Of a stretch of DNA of 64,000 nucleotides, positions 52,133 through 60,840 are shown in pieces. Origin of the DNA: Xanthobacteraceae bacterium (GTDB taxonomy: Bacteria; Pseudomonadota; Alphaproteobacteria; Rhizobiales; Xanthobacteraceae); contig JAIENY010000014.1 in the NCBI GenBank assembly GCA_019750915.1, forward strand, positions 62,001 to 126,000, in the 5' to 3' direction. Under the pieces are notes generated by a model. That model saw only the letters and a program-made list of their open reading frames with translations. It made no database searches and was not told the origin of the DNA. The position numbers and the translations under genes are program-made. Position 1 is the stretch's first letter. The number at the start of each line of letters is the position of its first letter.

Positions 52133-53752
52133 CTAGAATCCCAGCGCGCAGCCGTCCTTGCGCGGATCGGATCCGCCCAACAACGTTCCGTTCGTCCAGT
52201 CGATCATGACGGCCTGACCGCCACCGATAGGGCGTTCCGGCGCCTGAACCTGAAAGCCTCGACGCTCGAACTCGGCACCGATCGCAAGCCGCAGCGAACT
52301 TTCCATTTCCACTTTATTGGTTCCTGGCAGCGGAAATAAACGCGGCAGGTCGATCGCGGTTTGCAGGTCGAGGTCGTAATCAAACACCTTCGCAAGAAAG
52401 TGCGCGTGTCCCATCGCCTGATAATGGCCACCCATGACGCCGAACGCCATCGACACGCGGCCCTGCTCTACAACCATTCCGGGAATGATGGTGTGCAGGG
52501 GCCGTTTGCGCGGAGCGATCGCATTTGGATGTCCTGGCTTGATGACAAAGCCCTGGCCGCGGTTCTGCAACAGCACGCCCGATTTCGGACCCATCAAGCC
52601 GGTGCCATAGGGACTATAAATCGAGTTGATGAAGCTGGCCGCGTTCCGGTCCTTGTCGATGACGGCGATATAGACCGTATCACGATGGTCCGGGCCTTCC
52701 AGAACGGGTAGCGGATTGATCGCCCGCCTCAGATCGATCCTGCCGGCGAGCATTTTGGCAAAAGTGTCAGAAAGCAGATAGTCGACAGGAACATCGGCCA
52801 TCGCCGGGTCCGCCACCCACTGGTCACGAGCGGCGTAAGCCAGTCGCGTCGCCTCAACCTCAATATGCAGATTGTCGATGTCGAGCGGATCGGACTTGGG
52901 CTTGAATTGCGACAGGATGTTGAGGATCATCAGAGCGACGATGCCCTGCCCGTTCGGCGGACATTCGTAGACCGAGCGCCCACGAAAATCGGTTTTGATC
53001 GGAGTGACATATTCGCCGGCCGCTTCGGAGAAGTCTTCAAGACTGTGAAGGCCGCCGAGGCTGCGCAGGTATGTGACAATATCTTCCGCGACGCTGCCAC
53101 GATAGAAAGCCTCCGGCCCCTCGCGCCCGATTGCCTCGAGCGTCGCGGCAAGCTCTCGCTGATATTGCAACTGGCCGACCGCCGGCGCCTCGTTGCCAGT
53201 CAAGAAAATACGCCGTGATGACGCATCGCCCTTGATCAGATCGCGCTGTTTGTCGATGTCATAAGCCACGCGTGGCGTAATCGGATAGCCGTTGCGCGCC
53301 ATCTCGATCGCCGGCGCCAGGAGTTCCGAGAGCTGCATGCGGCCGTGATCTTTGATCAACCGCGACCAGGCCTCCACCGCGCCGGGAATTGTCACGGCAT
53401 GCGGCGATTGCCGGGGGATCGATGTGATGCCCTGCTGAACGAACCACTCGCATGTGGCGGCTGCCGGCGCGCGGCCCGAGCCATTATAAGCGAGAATGTC
53501 ATCCGATCCGTTGCGGGAATAAAGTACGAAGCAATCGCCGCCAATTCCGGTCGAGCCCGACTCGACGACACTCTGCACGGCGCAGGCTGCGACGGCGGCA
53601 TCCATGGCGTTGCCGCCGGCCTTGAGCACATCGACCGCAACCAGCGTCGACGCCGGATGAGACGTCGCCGCCATTCCATTCCGGCCCACAGCGAGCGAAC
53701 GTCCGGGCTTCTCAAAATCACGCGCCATTCTCAAATTTCCATCCTCACGCAT
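52133..53752 (-). CDS. ggt: Gamma-glutamyltransferase family protein
   Basis: 539-residue Ntn-hydrolase precursor. GMAATSHPASTLVAVDVLKAGGNAMDAAVAACAVQSVVESGSTGIGGDCFVLY is the family start, and PHAVTIPGAVEAW and PPNGQGIVALMILNIL follow. The autocleavage nucleophile is the Thr in HRDTVYIAVIDKDRN, aligned with Thr391 of E. coli GGT, giving a small subunit that includes GTGLMGPKSGVLLQNRG. No signal peptide is visible, so it is cytoplasmic, unlike E. coli GGT; some members of this branch are acylases. The start may instead be ATG 53728. Confidence 0.9.
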   Translation of the reverse strand: MREDGNLRMARDFEKPGRSLAVGRNGMAATSHPASTLVAVDVLKAGGNAMDAAVAACAVQSVVESGSTGIGGDCFVLYSRNGSDDILAYNGSGRAPAAATCEWFVQQGITSIPRQSPHAVTIPGAVEAWSRLIKDHGRMQLSELLAPAIEMARNGYPITPRVAYDIDKQRDLIKGDASSRRIFLTGNEAPAVGQLQYQRELAATLEAIGREGPEAFYRGSVAEDIVTYLRSLGGLHSLEDFSEAAGEYVTPIKTDFRGRSVYECPPNGQGIVALMILNILSQFKPKSDPLDIDNLHIEVEATRLAYAARDQWVADPAMADVPVDYLLSDTFAKMLAGRIDLRRAINPLPVLEGPDHRDTVYIAVIDKDRNAASFINSIYSPYGTGLMGPKSGVLLQNRGQGFVIKPGHPNAIAPRKRPLHTIIPGMVVEQGRVSMAFGVMGGHYQAMGHAHFLAKVFDYDLDLQTAIDLPRLFPLPGTNKVEMESSLRLAIGAEFERRGFQVQAPERPIGGGQAVMIDWTNGTLLGGSDPRKDGCALGF

Positions 53753-53920
53753 TTCGTCCCGCGAAATCCTGGACGCCGTTCATTAGCTCAAACGCGACAG
53801 TAAATTCTAGTCGGCCGTAGCGGAAAGGTCAGCTTACGGACGGGCTTACCGCTGGGCACCCTCGCTTGCTAGCCGGAAGACAACGCTGTACCAATCCATG
53901 GTTGCTGGGATTTTATCGCC

Positions 53921-54607
53921 TTGACTCAACAATCGACCCTTATTCCGAGGCAGAACCTCCATGGCACGCTCACGCAAAATCTGCGCGACCTGATTCAGCA
54001 GGGCGAACTCAAGCCCGGCGAGAAAATTCCCGAGCGCCTTTTGTGTGAACGGTTTGGCGTTTCACGCACTCCCCTGCGCGAGGCGCTCAAGGTTCTGGCA
54101 GCCGAGGGATTGGTGGAGCTGCTGCTTCAGCGCGGGGCAATCGTCGCGCAACTGACGCCGGAGGATATCGAAGAGCTGTTTCCGATCATGGCCGCGCTAG
54201 AGGCGCTTGCGGGCGAACTTGCGTGCGATCGCGCCACCGATGCGGACGTCGCCCGTATGCGGGAACTGCACGAACAAATGATCGAAAGCTACCGCGGCGG
54301 CGACGAGATCACCTATCTGCGGCTCAATCGCCTGATCCACGAGGAATTCTTTGCAATCGCCCGTAACGAAACGTTGGCGGCGATGTACCAGCAGATTCTC
54401 TCCCGTATCCACTCGTATCGTTTCATCGTGCGCAAGAGCCAGGCGAACTGGGAGAGCGCGGTGAAGGAGCACGAGCAGATCATGGAGGCCTTCGGCCAGC
54501 GCGACAAGGCACGGCTGGTGCGACTGCTGCGCAAGCATATCACCGGCACGACCGTGCGGATCGCAAAGGAAACGTTGCCGCTGCAGGGCGACGACAAGGG
54601 GCGATAA
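53921..54607 (+). CDS. GntR-family regulator, FCD subfamily (TTG start)
   Basis: 228 residues. The wHTH is at about 8-75 (NLHGTLTQNLRDLIQQGELKPGEKIPERLLCERFGVSRTPLREALKVLAAEGLVELLLQRGAIV). The all-helical FCD domain follows with HEEFF, VKEHEQIMEAF and LLRKHI, the histidines that usually bind a metal. No ATG fits before the HTH, so TTG 53921 is taken. It is divergent from ggt across 168 bases and convergent with the crotonase gene; control of the ggt-peptide transporter locus is most likely. Confidence 0.9.
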   Translation: MTQQSTLIPRQNLHGTLTQNLRDLIQQGELKPGEKIPERLLCERFGVSRTPLREALKVLAAEGLVELLLQRGAIVAQLTPEDIEELFPIMAALEALAGELACDRATDADVARMRELHEQMIESYRGGDEITYLRLNRLIHEEFFAIARNETLAAMYQQILSRIHSYRFIVRKSQANWESAVKEHEQIMEAFGQRDKARLVRLLRKHITGTTVRIAKETLPLQGDDKGR

Positions 54608-54610
54608 GAC

Positions 54611-55423
54611 TTATCGGCCCTGCCAATCCACGGCAGCCTTGCCTCCGAACGCTGCCACCGCGCGCCGGAAATCCTCGCTGCCATAGCACGCCCGGATCAG
54701 ATCGCTGATGTCAGGGTTCGCCTCGCGCGCAATAAGGCGCAACGTCTCACGCGTCGCCTTCATGCTGATCGGAGCGTGGCCGAGCAACCGCTCGCATAAT
54801 CGCGCGACTTCGGCGTCCAGCTGAGTGGCCGGAACCACGCTCTCAAGATAGCCCGTCGGCGCCAGAGCTTCTGCGGTCGGCATTTCGGCCAGAAGCAGCA
54901 TGCGTTTCACCCAACTGACGCCAAGCGTCGCGGTGAGGCGCCGCAGGTTCGCGGCCGAAAGGCAGTTGCCGAGCGTACGCGCGATCGGGACGCCAAACCG
55001 CGCTCCTTCGGCGGCGATCCGGATATCGCAAGCGTTGGCGATCGCGAGCCCTCCGCCGACGGCATAGCCTTCCACGACCGCGATGCTCGGCACGCGAAGG
55101 GCTTCAAGCGCATCAATGAACCCGTCGATCTTTGTCTCGTATGCGATGCCATCCTCGCCAGAGTTAAAGGCGCGAAACTGCGTAATGTCGGTCCCCGCAA
55201 CAAACGCCTTTCCGCCAGCCCCCCGCAACACCGCGACCTTGATCGAATGATTTTCCTCGATCGTGCGGCAGGCATCGACGAGACCGTTATACATCGCCCA
55301 TGTCATCGCATTGCGCGCCGCGGGCCGATCAAACAACACATGAGCGACATGCCCGTCGACGGTGATGGAAACGCGACCATCATCCGGTTGCGCGGCATCC
55401 GTGGTCGAGGTCTGCGTGCTCAT
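54611..55423 (-). CDS. Crotonase-fold protein (enoyl-CoA hydratase/isomerase family) lacking hydratase glutamates
   Basis: 270 residues of crotonase fold. The CoA/oxyanion-hole motifs are present: RNAMTWAMYNGL, AFVAGTDITQF and GYAVGGGLAIANACDIRIAAEGARFGVPIARTLGNCLSAANLRRLTATLG. Aligned with classical hydratase, Glu144 (GGGxE) is Ala and Glu164 (PExxxG) is Ile, so ordinary hydration is unlikely. It may be an isomerase, hydrolase or another crotonase activity. The start overlaps the CoA-transferase stop (ATGA), linking it to activation of a carboxylic acid as CoA ester. Confidence 0.88.
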   Translation of the reverse strand: MSTQTSTTDAAQPDDGRVSITVDGHVAHVLFDRPAARNAMTWAMYNGLVDACRTIEENHSIKVAVLRGAGGKAFVAGTDITQFRAFNSGEDGIAYETKIDGFIDALEALRVPSIAVVEGYAVGGGLAIANACDIRIAAEGARFGVPIARTLGNCLSAANLRRLTATLGVSWVKRMLLLAEMPTAEALAPTGYLESVVPATQLDAEVARLCERLLGHAPISMKATRETLRLIAREANPDISDLIRACYGSEDFRRAVAAFGGKAAVDWQGR

Positions 55424-56691
55424 GCCGAAAACGCTCCCTGCTTGCGCATGTCCTCAAGTTCGTCCGCGCTGAAACCATTCTCCGTCAGCACCTGATCTGT
55501 ATGTTCACCAAGAAGCGGCGGATGGCGCCGGACTTGCTGCGGGGTGCCGGTCAGCTTCACGGCAAAGCCGATATTGGGCACCTTGCCTTCCACGGGATGA
55601 TCGATCTCAATCCGCATCTTGCGATGCTGGCCGTGCTCGCTTTCAAACGCTTCCGGATACGTGTTCATGCGACCGGCCGGAATGCCGACCTTCAGAAGCC
55701 GGTCGACCCATTCCTCCGAGGTGTGCTGAACGAAATTCTTCTCCAACTCTTCGATCAGTAGCTCGCGATTGGCAAGCCGCGCGGAAATATCGACAAACCG
55801 CGAATCCGCCAGCAGATCCTGCCGGCCGAGCTCCTCGCAGAGTTTCTGCCACAGCTTCTGATTGGTCGCGCCCATCACAAAGTAGCCGTCCGACGAGCGG
55901 ACGGCCTGATACGGCGCGCTCATGCGGTTCGATGTGCCGACTGGCTCCGGAATGCGGCCGGTGCCCCAATATTCGGACGTATCCCAGATCGAAAACGCCA
56001 TTGCCGCCTCGAACAGCGACGCATCGATGAACTGGCCCTGCCCTGTGGCCTTGGCCCCGATATAGGCGCTCAACATCGCATAGGTCGCAAATAGCGCGCA
56101 GCCGATATCGGCGACAGGCACGCCCGCCTTCACCGGCGGACTGCCGGGATGTCCCGTCACGCTCATCACGCCGGACATCGCCTGCGCCATCAGATCAAAC
56201 CCGGGGCGATCCGCCCACGGTCCGGTCTGCCCGAAACCCGAGATGCTCACATAAACGAGACGCGGGTTGATCGCAGCGAGCGTTTCATAATCGATACCGA
56301 GCTTCTTCACGACACCCGGGCGATAATTTTCGACCACGATATCCGCGGTCTCGGCGAGTTTCAGAAATGCGGCGCGGCCAGAGGGATTTTTCAGGTTCAG
56401 CGTGACACTGCGCTTGTTCCTGTTCATGTTGAGGAAGCCCATGCTGTCGTTGCCCTTGAGCTTGAAGCCCATGGCGCCGCGTGTTTGATCACCCGTCTCG
56501 GGCGGCTCGATCTTGACGACGTCTGCACCAAGATCAGCGAGCAGCATGGTCGAGAATGGGCCGGCCATCACCTGGGTGACATCGAGCACGCGAATGCCAG
56601 CCAGCGGCAGAGGGCGAGACGGACTGGTTGCAGCACCAGCCGTGGGCTTGCCGGGCGCAAGCCTCGACGTCTGATCCGAAAACTGATCCAA
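55420..56691 (-). CDS. CaiB/BaiF-type (family III) CoA transferase (TTG start)
   Basis: 423 residues. LAGIRVLDVTQVMAGPFSTMLLADLGADVVKIEPPETGDQTRG is the family III start; the catalytic Asp lies in RPGFDLMAQAMSGVMSVTG; KNPSGRAAFLKLAETADIVVENYRPGVVKKLGIDY and GIPAGRMNTYPEAF match. It moves CoA between acyl-CoA and a carboxylate. TTG 56691 is chosen because AGGAGG sits 6 bases before it; a GTG 16 codons upstream has no ribosome site. It forms an operon with the crotonase. Confidence 0.93.
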   Translation of the reverse strand: MDQFSDQTSRLAPGKPTAGAATSPSRPLPLAGIRVLDVTQVMAGPFSTMLLADLGADVVKIEPPETGDQTRGAMGFKLKGNDSMGFLNMNRNKRSVTLNLKNPSGRAAFLKLAETADIVVENYRPGVVKKLGIDYETLAAINPRLVYVSISGFGQTGPWADRPGFDLMAQAMSGVMSVTGHPGSPPVKAGVPVADIGCALFATYAMLSAYIGAKATGQGQFIDASLFEAAMAFSIWDTSEYWGTGRIPEPVGTSNRMSAPYQAVRSSDGYFVMGATNQKLWQKLCEELGRQDLLADSRFVDISARLANRELLIEELEKNFVQHTSEEWVDRLLKVGIPAGRMNTYPEAFESEHGQHRKMRIEIDHPVEGKVPNIGFAVKLTGTPQQVRRHPPLLGEHTDQVLTENGFSADELEDMRKQGAFSA

Positions 56692-56894
56692 GGGCAACCT
56701 CCTTCGCTGGCCAATCGTGGCCCTTTTTTTGAGAGACACTCATACCCAATGCAGCCGCCTGCTCGCAAGCGTAATGAATTATGAATTCATTATTCACTGA
56801 TGAGAATAAGCAAACCGGATGATCCTCGCCGTTCGGTTTAGCGCGCCAATTACTCTGCAGCGACGCCGGAATCGTTTTCGCAGGAACCGGACGG

Positions 56895-59303
56895 TCAGTT
56901 TGACAACGCCTGGAGATACCTGACGGTTCTTCCCGCCGACACCGCCTGTGCGGCGTGAATGATCGCGTTGGTATCGATGTTGTAGTGATGGAACAGATCG
57001 GCGATCGTTCCGGTCTGGCCGAAATGTTCGACGCCCAGAGCCTTGACGCGATGCCCCTGGACACTCCCAAGCCACGAAAGCGTCAGCGGGTGACTATCAA
57101 CAACTGTCACGATGCCGCAGTTGCGATCGAGTTGCGCCAGCATCCGCTCGATATGGCTGGTGGCGATCTGATTTCCCCGCTGCCGTGCGCGTTCGGCGGC
57201 TTGGGCCCCGGCATTCAGGCGATCGGCTGACGTCACCGCGAGGAGCGCGACATCGCGGCGATCTTCCGCCAGCAATCCGGCGGCGGCAATCGCCTCAGGC
57301 GCTACCACGCCTTGATACGCGATCATGACGGACGTGTTCGGGGTCGGCGGCCGCATCCAGTACGCTCCGAGAATGATGTCGCTGGCCAGCATGTCCGTCA
57401 TTTGCCGCACCGGCTGCTCCAGCGGCCTTGTCGACAGCCGCAGATAGACCGAGCCGCCAGTCTGGTCACGAAGCCATGTCGTCTCGTCCGGATCGCCCTC
57501 GCCGCTCCTCTGCATGTAATCTAAGCCAAACCGCATGATGGTCGCGAGTTCATCGACAAACGCCGGCTCGAACGCACACAAGCCATCCTGCGCCATTCCG
57601 ATCAGCGGCGTGCCGATCGACTGATGCGCGCCGCCCTCCGGCGCCAGCGCCAGGCCGGACGGCGTCGCCACCAGCATGAACCGCGCATCCTGATAGCAGG
57701 CGTAGTTCAGTTGATCCGCCGAACGATAGATAAACGGATCGTACACGGTGCCGACCGGCAACAGCCGCACGCCGTTAATCGAATGCGACAAACCGAGCGC
57801 CGACAGCATGAGCATCAAATTCGACTCGGCAATGCCGAGTTCAAGATGCTGCCCGGAGGGACCGAACTCCCAGGCATAGGTCGAGGGGATTCGCTCCGCC
57901 TTGAATGTATCCGCCATTTTGTCGCGCGCGAACAAACCGCGCCGGTTGACCCACGGGCCAAGATTGGTCGACACCGTGACGTCGGGCGAGGTCGTGACAA
58001 TGCGCTCCGCAAACGGGCTGTCGTCGCGCGCGATCTCATTGAGGATCTGTCCAAACCCCATCTGGGTCGAGATGGCCTTGCCGGCGTTCGCTGGCGTCGC
58101 GAGCATTTCCGGCACGTCCACCGCTGGCGCGGCGAGCCGCCGCGTTCCTTTCGCAAAAAAGGGAGCGGAATGGACAAATGCTTCAAGCTTTTTCTCATCC
58201 AGCCTGCAGCCTTCCCATTTATCCCATTCATGATCGGGGCGAACGCCTGCGCTGTGCTGAAGAATAGACATCTGCGCCGGCGTCATCAGTCCCGCATGAT
58301 TGTCCTTGTGGCCCGCCAGCGGAAGACTGAAGCCCTTGATGGTGTAGCAGATGAAGCAGGTCGGACGATCGTGCCGCGACGCGTTCTCGAAAGCCTTCAG
58401 CAGGCTCGGCATGTCGTGACCGCCGAGATTGTTCATCAAAGCCGCAAGCTCCGCATCCGAGCGTCGCTCGATCAACGTGCTGACTGGTCCCTGATCGCCG
58501 ATTTCATCGAGCAGCTTCCTTCGCCACGCCGCGCCGCCCTGAAAGGTGAGCGCCGAATAAAGCTGGTTCGGACAACGGTCGATCCAGTCGCGCAAGACCT
58601 CTCCGCCAGGCTCGGCGAAGGCCTGTTGCTGCAACGTGCCGTATTTGAGAATGACGACGTCCCAACCAAAATTGGCGAACATCTGCTCGAATTTCTGCCA
58701 CAGCCCTTCGCGGATCACCGCGTCGAGCGACTGGCGATTGTAATCGACGATCCACCAGCAATTGCGCAGGCCGTGTTTCCAGCCTTCGATCAGCGCCTCA
58801 TAGATATTGCCTTCGTCCATCTCGGCGTCGCCGACCAGCGCCACCATGCGGCCTTCCGGACGCTCCTTCATCCAGCCATGGTCATTGACGTAATCCTGCA
58901 CCAGCGAGGAGAACAATGTTTGTGCAACACCGAGTCCCACCGAGCCGGTCGAGAAGTCCACATCGTCCGAGTCTTTGGTCCGCGATGGATAGCTTTGCGC
59001 GCCCTTGAAGCCACGGAAATTCCGCAGTTTCTCAACGCTTTGATTGCCCGCCAGATACTGGATCGCATGAAAGATCGGACCGGCATGAGGCTTCACCGCC
59101 ACCCGGTCCTGCGGGCGGAGTGCGTCAAAATACAGAGCCGTCATGATCGTCGCCAGTGATGCCGACGAAGCCTGATGGCCTCCGACCTTGACCTCACCGG
59201 CCTGACGCACATGGTTGGCGTGATGAATGGTCCATGACGCCAGCCACAGAACGCGGCGTTCGAGTTCGGCCAGCATCGTCAATCGATCGTCTTGAGCCGT
59301 CAT
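56895..59303 (-). CDS. Homodimeric 2-oxoacid dehydrogenase E1 / transketolase-like protein (AceE/MdeB type)
   Basis: 802 residues. The thiamine diphosphate motif is GDAEMDEGNIYEALIEGWKHGLRNCWWIVDYN; the N-terminal part (HHANHVRQAGEVKVGGHQASSASLATIMTALYF, KPHAGPIFHAIQYL) matches the AceE family, as do the pyrimidine-binding GIAESNLMLMLSALGLSHSI and the C-domain. It is a little shorter than E. coli AceE (887). No E2 or E3 gene is adjacent. The divergent Lrp-type gene recalls mdeR-mdeB of Pseudomonas putida (2-oxobutyrate dehydrogenase E1), a suggestion only. AGGA lies 8 bases before ATG 59303. Confidence 0.88.
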   Translation of the reverse strand: MTAQDDRLTMLAELERRVLWLASWTIHHANHVRQAGEVKVGGHQASSASLATIMTALYFDALRPQDRVAVKPHAGPIFHAIQYLAGNQSVEKLRNFRGFKGAQSYPSRTKDSDDVDFSTGSVGLGVAQTLFSSLVQDYVNDHGWMKERPEGRMVALVGDAEMDEGNIYEALIEGWKHGLRNCWWIVDYNRQSLDAVIREGLWQKFEQMFANFGWDVVILKYGTLQQQAFAEPGGEVLRDWIDRCPNQLYSALTFQGGAAWRRKLLDEIGDQGPVSTLIERRSDAELAALMNNLGGHDMPSLLKAFENASRHDRPTCFICYTIKGFSLPLAGHKDNHAGLMTPAQMSILQHSAGVRPDHEWDKWEGCRLDEKKLEAFVHSAPFFAKGTRRLAAPAVDVPEMLATPANAGKAISTQMGFGQILNEIARDDSPFAERIVTTSPDVTVSTNLGPWVNRRGLFARDKMADTFKAERIPSTYAWEFGPSGQHLELGIAESNLMLMLSALGLSHSINGVRLLPVGTVYDPFIYRSADQLNYACYQDARFMLVATPSGLALAPEGGAHQSIGTPLIGMAQDGLCAFEPAFVDELATIMRFGLDYMQRSGEGDPDETTWLRDQTGGSVYLRLSTRPLEQPVRQMTDMLASDIILGAYWMRPPTPNTSVMIAYQGVVAPEAIAAAGLLAEDRRDVALLAVTSADRLNAGAQAAERARQRGNQIATSHIERMLAQLDRNCGIVTVVDSHPLTLSWLGSVQGHRVKALGVEHFGQTGTIADLFHHYNIDTNAIIHAAQAVSAGRTVRYLQALSN

Positions 59304-59412
59304 GGGTGGTTTCCTGCCTATCACCGCCAGTGCGGGTTTTTCGAAGGAAAACGATAATCCCAATGGACCGCCATAATTTCTCAAAGTATTACATTACATC
59401 GATACTTATTGG

Positions 59413-59418
59413 TATAAT
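59413..59418 (+). promoter_or_regulatory. -10 box (TATAAT) of the lrp-type gene
   Basis: A perfect TATAAT 38 bases before the chosen ATG; the -35 match (TACATT, 59390-59395) is poor, which suits an activator- or Lrp-dependent promoter. The AT-rich block 59380-59430 stands out from the surrounding GC-rich sequence. Confidence 0.4.
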
Positions 59419-59455
59419 ACTTCATACGATGAACCATATTTCGGATTTCATTCCA

Positions 59456-59917
59456 ATGATCAAACTCGATGCGATTGACCGCAAAATCCTTTCGATTCTT
59501 CAGGCCGACAGCCGCATCACCATGCAGGATCTCGCCGAACGAGTCGGGTTATCGGTTTCGCCATGCCACCGGCGTGTAAAACTGCTGGAAGAACGAGGCA
59601 TCATCACGCGCTACAGCGCGATGGTCGATCAAAAGTCGTTGGGCCTGCACGTCAGCGTTTTCATCTCGATCAAACTCGAGCGCCAGAAGGAAGAAGACCT
59701 CGACCGTTTCGCCAAAGCCATCTCGAACTGGAGCGAAGTGCTGGAATGCTACCTGATGACCGGCAACCGCGACTATCTCCTGCGTGTCGTCGCCGCCGAT
59801 CTCGCGTCCTACGAAACTTTCCTCAAGACCAAGCTGACGCGGCTGAACGGCATTGCCTCCATCGAATCCAGCTTCGCGCTCAGCCAGGTGAAATATTCGA
59901 TCTCGCTGCCGGTCTGA
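59456..59917 (+). CDS. Lrp/AsnC family transcriptional regulator
   Basis: 153 residues. The HTH is IKLDAIDRKILSILQADSRITMQDLAERVGLSVSPCHRRVKLLEERGIITRYSAMVDQKSLG; the RAM effector domain follows (VSVFISIKLERQKEEDLDRFAKAISNWSEVLECYLMTGNRDYLLRVVAADLASYETFLKTKLTRLNGIASIESSFAL). The ligand is probably an amino acid. ATG 59456 gives the normal family start; ATG 59429 would lie within a few bases of the predicted transcription start. It is divergent from the E1-like gene, its likely target, and converges with a permease gene 5 bases away. Confidence 0.93.
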   Translation: MIKLDAIDRKILSILQADSRITMQDLAERVGLSVSPCHRRVKLLEERGIITRYSAMVDQKSLGLHVSVFISIKLERQKEEDLDRFAKAISNWSEVLECYLMTGNRDYLLRVVAADLASYETFLKTKLTRLNGIASIESSFALSQVKYSISLPV

Positions 59918-59922
59918 GACCG

Positions 59923-60840
59923 CTAGCGGCGATACGGCTCACCCAATGTCGCCGGTGCCATCTGGCGGCCGACGAGTCCACCAACCGCCAGCAGCGCCAG
60001 CAGATACGGCAACATGATGAGAAACGCATTGGGGATGTCGATACCCAGCGCGGGGAGCTGGAATTGCAGCGCCGTCGCAGCGCCGAACAGCAGGCAGGCC
60101 AGCGTGGTGCCGCCGATCTTCCACTTGCCGAAGATTACCGAAGCGATCGCAAGATAGCCCGCGCCACGGGTCATGCCCTCTGTGAAGGTATGGATATCGC
60201 CGATCGACAGGAACGCGCCGGCGAGCGAGGCCATGAAGCCCGCGAACGACACACAGCCGTAGCGGATGCGCGTCACTGACAGGCCCGACTTGTCGACCGC
60301 CTTCGGCTCCATGCCCGCGGCATGGATAGAAAGTCCGACGGAGGTGTAACGAAGCACCAGCGCGGTCATGATGATAACGGCCACACCGGCATAAAGCAGC
60401 CAGACCTGCTCGAACACCGCGCTGCCGATCACCGGAATGTCGCCAAACAACGGCGGCTTGATTTTTGACAGGCCCGGAATTTCCGCCCGCGAACGCGCCC
60501 CAAAAATCTCGCGATAGGCCAGCGTGGTCGCGCCCAGCACGAGGATATTGATGCCGATGCCGGAGACAATCTGATTGGCGCGAAGCGTGTTGCTCAAAAA
60601 CGCCTGTAACAGGGCAATCGGCTGGACCGCGATGATGCCAATCAGAAGACCGATCAGCGGATTGCCGGTCGCCCATGCACCGACAGCCGCAGCAAAGGCC
60701 GAGGTCAACATCATGCCCTCAATGCTCATATTGAGGACGCCCGCGCGCTCACTGACCATTTCACCGATGCCCGCAAGCAACAGCGGCGTCGCAAGGCGGA
60801 TTGAGGAGCCGAGAAAGACTGCGAACAGTTCCCAGGTCAT
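59923..60840 (-). CDS. BMP-family ABC transporter permease 2 (nucleoside-type, BPD_transp_2)
   Basis: 305 residues with about nine helices. FLGSSIRLATPLLLAGIGEMVSERAGVLNMSIEGMMLTSAFAAAVGAW is the standard start of YufQ/NupC-like permeases, and SVGLSIHAAGMEPKAVDKSGLSVTRIRYGCVSFAGFMASLAGAFLSIGD holds the coupling loop. It overlaps the first permease gene by ATGA and is the last gene of the importer operon. Confidence 0.93.
   Translation of the reverse strand: MTWELFAVFLGSSIRLATPLLLAGIGEMVSERAGVLNMSIEGMMLTSAFAAAVGAWATGNPLIGLLIGIIAVQPIALLQAFLSNTLRANQIVSGIGINILVLGATTLAYREIFGARSRAEIPGLSKIKPPLFGDIPVIGSAVFEQVWLLYAGVAVIIMTALVLRYTSVGLSIHAAGMEPKAVDKSGLSVTRIRYGCVSFAGFMASLAGAFLSIGDIHTFTEGMTRGAGYLAIASVIFGKWKIGGTTLACLLFGAATALQFQLPALGIDIPNAFLIMLPYLLALLAVGGLVGRQMAPATLGEPYRR

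Noticed and set aside
57624-59159. 511-codon plus-strand open frame opposite the E1-like gene
   Set aside because: Shadow frame; the E1 protein on the minus strand has the TPP motif and family pattern.
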